This document shows positions 54,574 to 62,000 of a DNA stretch of 62,000 nt, one piece after another. The DNA lies in contig CM043967.1 in the NCBI GenBank assembly GCA_014529385.2, positions 85,256,778 through 85,318,777 on the forward strand, read 5' to 3'. The stretch comes from Adiantum capillus-veneris. Lineage: Eukaryota; Streptophyta; Polypodiopsida; Polypodiales; Pteridaceae. The notes under the pieces are model-generated. The model was not told the DNA's origin. It did no database searches and worked only from the letters and a program-made list of their open reading frames with translations. The translations under genes were made by a program, and so were the position numbers. Every line of letters starts with the position of its first letter. The first letter of the stretch is position 1.

Positions 54574-55401
54574 TCAACTGACGATGAATAGTAGCAGTTT
54601 GATCACGGCAGTAAATACTAGACTGAGTAATGCAATGGCCAAGGAACTCTCCAGGGGGACCACAATAAGAAGCACCCGTGGACCACAAGTCACGAATCTA
54701 CTGCTACAAAACTTCAGCGGTGAGAACACTGTCAGGGATGCGGCAGCCTCGTCTCTGTGCAGAGGATCTAGTGAAAGAGATAGACAATGAGATGGGTAAA
54801 TGATCTGAGAGGCTGGTCTCTCGCCAAATAGTAGAAATCCACCCAGACCTGCTGCCCAAGGGCCAATGTAAAAACGATCAAGTCGCTCTAATAATCTTCC
54901 CTGCTGTCTCTGAAACCCCCACGAGTAATGAAGTGTAGCAGGGTGGTGACCAAAAGAGGGTATGTGCCAGGCGTCAACACCTTGAATAGCTAGAAGAAAT
55001 CGATCCCAAGCTGGCTGCTCATCGGGAGAAATGGCGGATAGAACTGGAGGAGTGATCGATCGCCAGTCAGAGTCGCTCTCGACGTTGTTGAAGTCGCCTC
55101 TAATAACCCAAGAGTCTACAGCAGGTAGAGCAGCAACCAAGGAGGACCAAAAAGTAGCTCTCTCTCGAGGAGTAGTGGGTGCATATACTGACATAAAACC
55201 AATGATAGAGTCCTGAAGCCGGATAGAAACATAGACTGCTCTGCCAGTGACAAGGGTGCCATGTTGCTGAACTGATGCCAAGTAACGTGGCCCCACTGAT
55301 ATGCATACACCGCAACTCTGTCCATGAATGCCCAGAGCAGGCTCCCAAAAAGTGTGAGCTCCTGAGGGCATGAGATTACCAAAGGGAGTGGCAATCTTAT
55401 G

Positions 55402-55404
<3 letters not shown>
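54574..55404 (-). pseudogene. LINE endonuclease domain (5' truncated)
   Basis: APE-type endonuclease motifs in order: VYVSIRLQDSIIGFMSVYAP (about 55215), WVIRGDFNNVESDSDW (GDFN, about 55090), then HYSWGFQ and LERLDRFYI near 54880, the usual LDRFL-type end. The N-terminal catalytic residues are missing through truncation, and residues encoded by the CT repeat upstream of 55404 are not part of it. This domain nicks target DNA so that the poly(A) RNA can prime on it. Confidence 0.85.
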
Positions 55405-55444
<40 letters not shown>

Positions 55445-55631
55445 GAGAGCGAGTAAAAAGCAAGTTCTCTTTTTCTCTCTCTTTCTCCCAAATCATAGCA
55501 AAAAGCTGAGATTTGCGTCGCTAATTTTTTTTTTTTTTGGAGCTCCGCGATTTTCAGAAATTAGGGTTTGTGGTAGAAATTAGGGTTTCTGCTGTCCGCC
55601 ACGTCATCACTTTGTGACATACCCCCCTCTT
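55405..55631 (-). repeat. G1-right 3' LTR outer part and polypurine tract
   Basis: CT tract, then gagcgagtaaaaagcaag, tagggtttgtgg and ccgccacgtcatcactttgtgaca, matching 59641-59881. Plus tacccccctctt at 55620-55631 is the polypurine tract on minus. Confidence 0.9.
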
Positions 55632-56273
55632 GAAAGCATTGTAATCGACCGCGATTACGCGTGCAAAACCGACAAAAGCCATAAACCGTCTTAGCAGACA
55701 CTGATTGTTAGTACCTACGTACTAGGGATACACATCTAGCACATGTACCAAATGGACAGTCACATCACACGACATCACACAGGACATCACATGACATCCA
55801 ACATTCATTCGGATCTTAGACCATGATTTATCGGCAATGTAGCTAGCAATCACAACTATGTCCAATCGGGACCTCATCGATGTCCGATTGACTAACCCCT
55901 ATTGCAACCATGTCTATTCGAGATCAAGTAGACCAAAATGCTGCAGTCATTTCGTCTATCAGTTTCTTCACTCACAAGAAGTCAAGAACAAATCAGTATC
56001 ATAATCAAGAATTCCATTTCATAAAGTCATCCAGCAGAATACTGTTAGCTCTTAGTATCCCTGAAGCTCAAAGAGACATCAATGACTTTAGTATCAAAAT
56101 CAAGGCATCTGTTGACAAAGGAGCGGAGTAACTCCCCTCTTGTGCATCCCACTGCACCAGATCTTCGGCCAAGCTGAATTTCTAGGTTCCGTTTGGAGTA
56201 GACTATGCTAAACCAAAACATCGAGGTAAAGTTTCACAATCCGAGGAGTATCTGCTAGGTTCCCCTCCTCCAT
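55632..56273 (-). other. G1 3' noncoding region
   Basis: Terminal noncoding segment shared with 26586-26922 and (plus) 37900-38188. On minus it begins after a chromodomain stop. 55900-56130 shows no clear coding in either strand. Confidence 0.7.
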
Positions 56274-57773
56274 CTACTTCGCATCAAATGCAGGAAAGTT
56301 CTTGAACTTAACCAAGAACCTCCTTCGGACTTTACCTTTTTTCGTATCGTTATGTGCCAAAATCTGTTCAGGAACAAGGATCTCCTCGTTTTCTTCCACT
56401 ATGGGTTGCTCATCAGGCTTCCCATCATCAGGCACATCACCCTTAATAGGTTTCAAGAGACTCACATGCAATGCATTGTGAATCCTCCAAGTGTTTGGCA
56501 GTTTTAATCGGAAGGAGACATCATTTATCTTGTCAGTGATTTGGAAAGGTCCGCAGTATCGCATACTAAGCTTTGGAAAAACCCTCTCCTTTCCCTTTTT
56601 CTTTCGTAGGCGTGCCTTCTCAAAAGGTAAAAGCACCCAATCATCCTCCTTCAATTTCAAGTCGCGACGATGGCGATCCGCTGCCTTTTTCTCTCGTTCT
56701 TGAGACTCATGCAAAGTCTCGCGAACCTTGGCAAAAGCCGTATCCAAATCTCGCGAATATTCATCCGCTTCAAATATCTAATCTTTTGTGCTCAGGAAGA
56801 ATGGAACCTTCGCAGCACTTTCAACAATCTCACATGGTGTCTTCCCTGTCGAAGAGTGTTTCGTGTTATTGTAGGCAAATTCCACCAAAGGTAAGTTCTT
56901 TTTCCATTGAGTCTTTTGATCCGAGATACAAGACTTCAAGAAATCTAAAATCACTGAATTGGCAATCTCAAATTGCCCGTCAGTCTGCAAGTGGAATGGA
57001 CGAGAACTGCAACCGCGTGCCAATGTTCTCCCAAATTGCCTTCCAAAACAAACTCATAAATCTCGTGTCTCTGTCGGAGACAATCGCCTCACACGTGCCA
57101 TGTAATCGGAAAATCATCGTGATCATTCTGTGTTCTCCGGAGATCAAAAATGAAATCCATTGGAATACTTTCCCAAGGGTGGGTGGGTATGGGTAAAGGC
57201 TGTAACAATCCCTGTGCCTTATGCCTGTCAAACTTGACCTTCTGGCATAGTGCCCACAAACTCTTCCACATCGTTTTTGAGTCTCGGCCAAAAGAAGTAT
57301 CTCTCTACCCCGTTTATGGTGGTAGCAATGCTGCGGTGACCCGTAAAAGGTGGACAGTGGCATTCAGTCATAACCTTTTCCCGCAACGGCTGTGTAACGC
57401 ACAACATAGTCTTTCTCATCAAGTAGCCTTCCCGAAGGGAGTATCCAGCTACTATCTCCCCATCTCGTATCCGTGTGAAAATATCTGCAAAAATCTGTAT
57501 CTGTGGCATACTGATCGACCATATCCTCGAAGCTCCTATGATGTATCGCGGAAATAGCCAGAACCAACGGCTTCCGAGACAAAGCATCTGCCACCACATT
57601 CTTTTGTCCTCGCACATGGACAATCTAGAAGTAAAACTGTGACAAGATGTTTGCCCAACGCATCTGCTTTTACGAAAGCTTCTTCTGTGGCAAGAAGTAG
57701 CGCAAACTCTGATGGTATGTAAAGACAGTAAAATCCGCTCCGAGTAGGTAATGCCGCCACTGAGTAAGAGCAT
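56150..57773 (-). pseudogene. G1-right integrase with chromodomain (internally deleted)
   Basis: H2C2 zinc region (HCPPF and related, 57773-57228), core motifs MDFIFDL (about 57150), IVSDRDTRFMSLFWKAIW (57080) and LQTDGQFEIANSV (56980, intact Glu). C-terminal strand is EREKKAADRHRRDLKLKEDD and KARLRKKKGKERVFPKLSMR (56700-56560), then a chromodomain EEILVPEQILAH...RRRFLVKFKNFPAFDAK ending near 56270, with WMEE beyond. About 40 codons are missing between the first Asp and SDRD, and frames change several times. The chromodomain defines the chromovirus branch and would direct integration to modified histones. Confidence 0.87.
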
Positions 57774-58856
57774 GGATAACCACCAAAAGCTCTTTCTCGT
57801 AAATCTGTGCTGTCATCTCCGGCCTAGAGAACAAACGACTCTCGTAAGCTATGACATGGCCTTCTTGCATCAAGACCGTACCCAAACTACGACCACAAGC
57901 ATCACAATATACTTCAAATGACTTCTGCAAGTCCGACAAAGTTAAAATAGGTCCTGTAGTCAATTTCTCTTTCAATGTCTGAAAAGCAGTCATCTTTGTG
58001 GGTCCCCACGAGAAAGGTACTCCTTTCTGTGTCAAGATATGCAAAGGGGAAGCAACCTCTGCAAACTTTCGTATGAACCGCCTGTAGTGCGAACACTGTC
58101 CGAAGAAGCTTCTAACTTCATGGACATTCCTCAAATCGGGCCAATCACGGATAGTCTCTATCTTGGCCGGGCCACTTGCACTCCTGCTGCTGATACAACG
58201 TGTCCCAAAAAGTGTATCTCTGGTAGGAAAAATTCATTTTTCTTTGCATTAATCACTAACACGTGATCTCGTAATGCCTGAAAGACTTGAAGCAGATGAT
58301 CTCTGTGTTCTGCCTCATTCTTGGAGAAAACAATGATGTCGTCAAAGAAAGTGCCAACAAATAGCCTGTACTCTCGAAAAATCCTGTCCATCATCCGGTT
58401 AAATGTTGCAGGAGCATTGGTTAAGCCAAAAGGCATCACCAGAAACTCAAATAACCCAAAACTCGTCCGAAAAGCTGTCTTGTAGACATCTCCTGACACT
58501 ATTCCGATCTGATGATATCCACTCTTCAAGTCAATCCTGCTAAAGCACGAGGATCCCTGTAACTTGTCGAGTATATCATCGATCCTAGGAATCGGAAATC
58601 TGTTCTTGATGGTGATTTCGTTGAGAGTGCTATAATTGATGCACATTCTCCAAGATCCGTCTTTCTTCAAAACCAACAACACTGGAGAGCAATACGGTGA
58701 AGTACTAGGCTGGACAAGACCCTTTTCCAAGAGGTCTTTCACTGGGTTCATAATCTTTTCATTCTGTAGTCGGCTCACACGGTAAGGTGGCCGATTCGGT
58801 GGCGTGCTTCTAGGTATCAGATCAATGGTTTGATCTTCAGGCCCTCTGAAAAGCAA
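57670..58856 (-). pseudogene. G1-right reverse transcriptase and RNase H (best-preserved pol)
   Basis: 58856-58158 is one open frame with PPYRVSRLQNEK, LVLKKDGSWRMCINYSTLN, FPIPRIDDILDKLQGSSCF, RIDLKSGYHQIG (first catalytic Asp intact), FLVMPFGLTNAPATFNRMMD and FFDDIIVFSK (catalytic pair, F replacing the usual Y/L). After a frame change, 58134-57670 has SHYRRFIRKFAEVASPLH and FEVYCDACGRSLGTVLMQ (RNase H first Asp), then EKELLVVIHALTQWRHYL. The catalytic residues look intact despite one frameshift, unlike G1-left. Confidence 0.9.
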
Positions 58857-59253
58857 TCGGCATGAGTGTGGAGAAAAATCTTGGCGTTCTTTTGATCAGG
58901 TCAAAACATATTCAACCTTTATCCATCGTTCAGTTCTCTCCCAACAGAATGAGTAAGAAACTGAAGTTCATCAAGTACAATCTCTAAGCCCTTCATTTAT
59001 CAAAGTCGCTTTCTCGGCCCGGTAGTCAACCATGGCGTAGTTCTTGTGGTACCAAGGGATCCTGAGTAGAACGTGACTCGCGTGCCCTGAACACCCCTGT
59101 CATTGCAAAGGAAGTTTGCCAATGCTCGGTGTAATGGCAACATCCCATCCGGGTGCCAGTCGAACTACCTCACTCCGTGCCGGAATCTTCATTGTGATCC
59201 CTGCCCGCATCTCCAGATGCAGAGGGAGTTGACTGATCATTGCTTGAAGCCAT
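58857..59253 (-). pseudogene. G1-right gag start fused to protease end by deletion
   Basis: MASSNDQSTPSASGDAGRDH from ATG 59253 is the G1 gag start. Within about 100 bases the sequence changes to GWDVAITPSIGKLPLQ and then the protease end (PWYHKNYAMVDYRA-like, about 59050). Gag core, knuckle and active-site loop are deleted relative to G1-left. Confidence 0.78.
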
Positions 59254-59324
59254 AGGTGCTGCGGAAAAAAAATTCGGGGATCGGATTTCCTGTAGAAGAG
59301 AAATCGGCCGTGCTCTGATACCAC

Positions 59325-59638
59325 TGTAAGAGACTTGGACACTCCAAATCAAGAATCAACCGCGACAACATCAAATAACCACTTCAAAACAAGTCACAAA
59401 TCACACTAGATGTACACTGCCCCGGCGGAGTTCCGTGCCTAGAGATATTGGCCCCAAAGACTGGCGCCCCTTTCGGTATTTCTTTTTATATTAATCAGAT
59501 CAAAGGACAAGAGAGTGGCTAGGGTTTCACTCTCAGACTCCGCGTCCAGATGCTCTGAGAAGTGAGACCCTCACCACTTATTTAAAGGTTACAAGGGATG
59601 CCCAAAAGCAGAGCCCCAAAAGCTTGAAAGCAAAAGCA

Positions 59639-59700
<62 letters not shown>

Positions 59701-59881
59701 GAGAGCCAGTAAAAAGCAAGTTCTCTTTTTCTCTCTCTTTCTCCCAAATCATAGGAAAAAGCTGAGATTTGCGTCGCTCAAAATTTCCTTTTTTTTTTGT
59801 GGACCTCCGCAATTTTCGGAAATTAGGGTTTGTGGCAGAAATTAGGGTTTTTGCTGTCCGCCACGTCATGACTTTGTGACA
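59325..59881 (-). repeat. G1-right 5' LTR (557 bp)
   Basis: Minus starts TGTCACAAAGTCATGACG and ends ...GTCTCTTACA, then TGGTATCAGAGC (59312-59323). It has a TTTAAATA TATA-like word near 59580, the module at 59450-59486 and an uninterrupted (CT)n at 59641-59697 (empty site for the LINE). Confidence 0.92.
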
Positions 59882-60984
59882 CTACCTGTTCTGGCAAAAT
59901 TTCGGCAGCATAACAACCCCAAAACTTGCTCGAAACCAATTCCTCGGCCTCACTTCCACAGTAAATTCACCACGTTGTATTTACTGGTTATTGCCCTATT
60001 TTCAGCCCTAAATAGTCCTTGAACTGCCCTCTAGCAGTGGGGCACTTTCCCCAATGGTTCTCACGTCCGTATGGCTGAAAAACAGTCAAAATACGGTTAT
60101 CACCCTGCATGCTTTTGGAGCAGCAGTGAGGTACTCCCTGTTCCCGCTCAGAGAGGCTCTTGCCTTAGCAAAAACACATGTAACCACACATCTGTACATG
60201 AGTTAAATGAAGAGCCCTCTTGTGGGGCATCACATTACTGCACGTAGGGGGGAGAGAGCAGTGTAGAGTGTGCAGGACATTACTTATTGCACTACACTGT
60301 ACATGAGAGGGAAAGCTTGCACACAATAGCTCTTAACCTGTGTGGCAAGAGCTTGCAAATGAGCCTCCCGGCTAGAAATTCAGCGCCACTTCTTCTTGCA
60401 CGAGGAAAGTGCACCAAATTGTGCCACTTGGCGCGTTTATAAGCAATTTCCCGTTTGCGGGTTGCCGCCTAAAAATTTCCCGGCTAGTTACCCAGTTGAC
60501 TTTGCGGCATAGTTCTAAAATGTTACCCTTGTCATTCCGGAGATAATGACGTGAATAGATTTCATGGCCCAAAATAGCAATTCCCTAATTTTTAGGAGAT
60601 GCTTCTATTGGGCTCCCACTCGTCTTATGACCATCTATCCCCATTGGGACCACATCCAAAAATGCAATGTGGCCCAACTGTTGGGTACTTTCCTTTGGTG
60701 ACCCCACCTTGGCTTTATGCCTTTATTAAGTTCACTTCCTAGTATCCACCAACTTGCTAAGTGCGACGGGGGGACCTACATGATCTTGAACTGAGCCTAG
60801 ACATCCTCTTACTGTAAGAATTCGAGTGCCGACCAACTTCCCGTCTGCGGGTGAAACTATCGTTCACATTGGCCATACAATGTCCGACCATTTGCAACTT
60901 CAAAAAGAGGGTCTCAAAAATAAAACAAAAATCATTGGAAAGAAACCAACAACTAAGGTTAGCAGTTGCCACACCCTCGTGACA
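59882..60984 (-). repeat. A-family LTR, outer part
   Basis: Completes the LTR begun at 50378-50646 and ends ...ccctcgtgaca. The two parts total about 1370 bp, shorter than other A LTRs because of internal deletions (for example, the toothed region near 60330-60430). Confidence 0.86.
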
Positions 60985-61099
60985 TAGTTAACAGTTGCCA
61001 CGTCCTCTTGATTGTACTAGCGTCGGACATGATTGGTCTCGTAGGTCATTTTGGCCTTTCGAAGACGTTAACAACTAACTTAATATAACATTTTATTTC

Positions 61100-61746
61100 A
61101 TCTGTGTGTGTGTGTGTGTGCGCGCGCGCTCTCTACACATGTTCCGGAAACTTTAGAGCTGTCTTTTTCTCATGAATAGTAAACGCAAGCCGCTTTTTGT
61201 GGCTACAAGGTACCTTCACTGGAAATCTCCCAGCTCGAAAATCATCTTGAAAAATTAATCGAGATATTATCTTTTATGACATATAGAGAGCTTATTAAAA
61301 AAAAAACAAAGTTACATTACGTAAGCATGCTAGTATTTAGGCCATTTTTTTCATACAATAGGAAAGTATGCTTACTCTTTGTTATATTAAATGTAGGCCT
61401 CTAATATATGTTCTCTCTGTGTGTGTGTGTGTGTGTGTGCGCGCGCGCGTGCTCTCTACACATGTTCCAAAAACTTTAGAGATGCCTTTTTCTCATCAAT
61501 AGTAAACACAAGCCACTTTTTGTGGCTGCAAGCCTACAAGGTACCTTCACCAGAAAACTGCCATTTCAAAAATCATCTTGAAAAATTAATTGAGATATTA
61601 TCTTTTATGACATATAGAGAGTTGATTTAAAAAAAAAACAAAGTTACGTTACGTAAGCATTCCAGTCTTTAAGGCCATTTTTTTCATACAATAAGAAAGG
61701 ATACTCACTCTTTGCTATATTAAATGCGCTGCTCTAATATATGTTA
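61100..61746. repeat. Tandem duplication of a ~315-bp unit
   Basis: Units 61100-61412 and 61415-61746 share order and sequence: (GT)n(CG)n, ctctacacatgttcc, tttttctcatnaatagtaaac, ggtaccttcac, atcatcttgaaaaattaat, gacatatagagag, an A-run, gttacgtaagcat, taatatatgtt. Small substitutions and repeat-length differences distinguish them. 60985-61099 before it holds nothing recognisable. Confidence 0.9.
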
Positions 61747-61799
61747 TTTTTGTAAAGTCTATATGTCCGTGCATGGAATGTAATCTGGACTTTAGTATT

Positions 61800-62000
61800 T
61801 TCGGCATGAAGATTCAAACTTTCTAGGCCTTGAATATGCATACTTTGTCATAGATTTGTCCTTGTCCTTGTCTGGGCGATCCTTCTCTAGATGTCTAGTC
61901 TTGCTACATTCATGACAAGTGTTTCTTTCCCCTTCGTTAGATGTCAAATTTTGCAAATTTTTACTTTGGCAGGCATCAAAATTTACCTTTGAGTGTGTTA
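61800..62000 (-). pseudogene. Relic of a copia-like gag zinc knuckle
   Basis: On minus, near 61930-61860, a stretch reads NEGERNTCHECSKTRHLEKD followed by RPDKDKDKS. This is the CX2CX4HX4C pattern of Ty1/copia gag, with the usual Gly changed to Arg and the final Cys changed to Arg. No LTR or further domain is visible before the window ends. Confidence 0.5.

Larger units (their letters stand above)
50977..55404 (-). mobile_element. 5'-truncated LINE inserted in the CT tract of the G1 LTR
   Basis: The minus-strand LINE ends in a poly(A) tail (poly-T at 50977-50988 on plus) and begins, truncated inside the endonuclease domain, near 55404. Both sides are CT repeat, and the intact sister LTR has an uninterrupted CT tract at 59641-59697, so the empty site is visible in the same window. 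Length is about 4.4 kb. Confidence 0.88.
50647..59881 (-). mobile_element. G1-right: nearly complete Ty3/Gypsy element inserted in an A LTR
   Basis: Minus order: 5' LTR 59881-59325, primer site (59312-59323), gag start, internal deletion, RT, RNase H, integrase, chromodomain, polypurine tract (AAGAGGGGGGTA, 55620-55631), 3' LTR 55619-50647 interrupted by a LINE. Flanks are ctact (50642-50646) and ctacc (59882-59886), a 4/5 target duplication. Removing the LINE gives about 4.8 kb. The deletion removed most of gag and the protease. Confidence 0.88.

Noticed and set aside
1-62000. Bacterial-style operons, defence systems or phage genes
   Set aside because: No Shine-Dalgarno-spaced gene runs; spliced exons, plant-type primer sites and chromodomain retroelements show a eukaryotic nuclear genome.

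Overview
This looks like nuclear DNA from a large, repeat-rich land-plant genome. The evidence is plant-type primer-binding sites (complement of initiator tRNA-Met), chromodomain-bearing Ty3/Gypsy elements, and a host gene whose closest recognisable relative is the plant E3 ligase RKP (KPC1-like). The abundant long CT, AC and GT microsatellites and TE-filled flanks would suit a fern, lycophyte or gymnosperm. That placement is inference only. There are no bacterial operons, CRISPR arrays or recognisable tRNA/rRNA genes. Almost all long ORFs are retrotransposon coding debris.

Working families (names mine): G1 is a Ty3/Gypsy chromovirus-like family with LTRs of about 0.55-0.78 kb. G2 is a related family with LTRs of about 0.7 kb and a proline-rich gag. 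A is a family with LTRs of about 1.7 kb and a tRNA-Asp-like primer site. H is a family with LTRs of about 1.25 kb that encodes a gag/protease plus an Asp/His-rich repeat tract, with no reverse transcriptase in any copy here. S is an LTR family starting TGCCACGTG. There is also one LINE.

Layout. (1) 1-17163 is a multi-level nest. A minus-strand G1 element (LTR at 16537-17163) is split by a plus-strand H element (1523-13242, target duplication gccac). The H element contains a solo A-type LTR (4816-6355), a minus-strand gag fragment, and an inverted copy of its own family (7231-11578). (2) 17164-18142 is an old gypsy protease relic and a TA/TG microsatellite. (3) 18143-27437 is a plus-strand G2 element carrying a complete non-autonomous A element (18380-22621) in its 5' LTR and a solo A LTR with perfect duplication gtttg (23774-25552) inside. 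(4) 27438-31473 is the only island without obvious TE structure. It holds five consecutive, in-frame, GT-AG-bounded exons of the RKP homologue (28025-30569). (5) 31474-44266 is a scrambled zone of G2, G1 and S pieces on both strands. (6) 44267-50377 holds a truncated minus-strand H element, degenerate G1 pol, an A-type LTR fragment and A-family gag. (7) 50378-60984 is an A LTR split by a 9.2-kb minus-strand G1 element, whose own 3' LTR is split by a 4.4-kb LINE. (8) 60985-62000 has a tandem duplication of about 315 bp and a copia-like zinc-knuckle relic.

The most distinctive signals are the RKP exon island between TE blocks; the H family (gag, protease and acidic His/Asp repeats, with palindromic G-box LTR ends); and a module of about 36 nt, an A-rich poly(A)-like signal followed by a GGCGCC palindrome, shared by the LTRs of otherwise different families.
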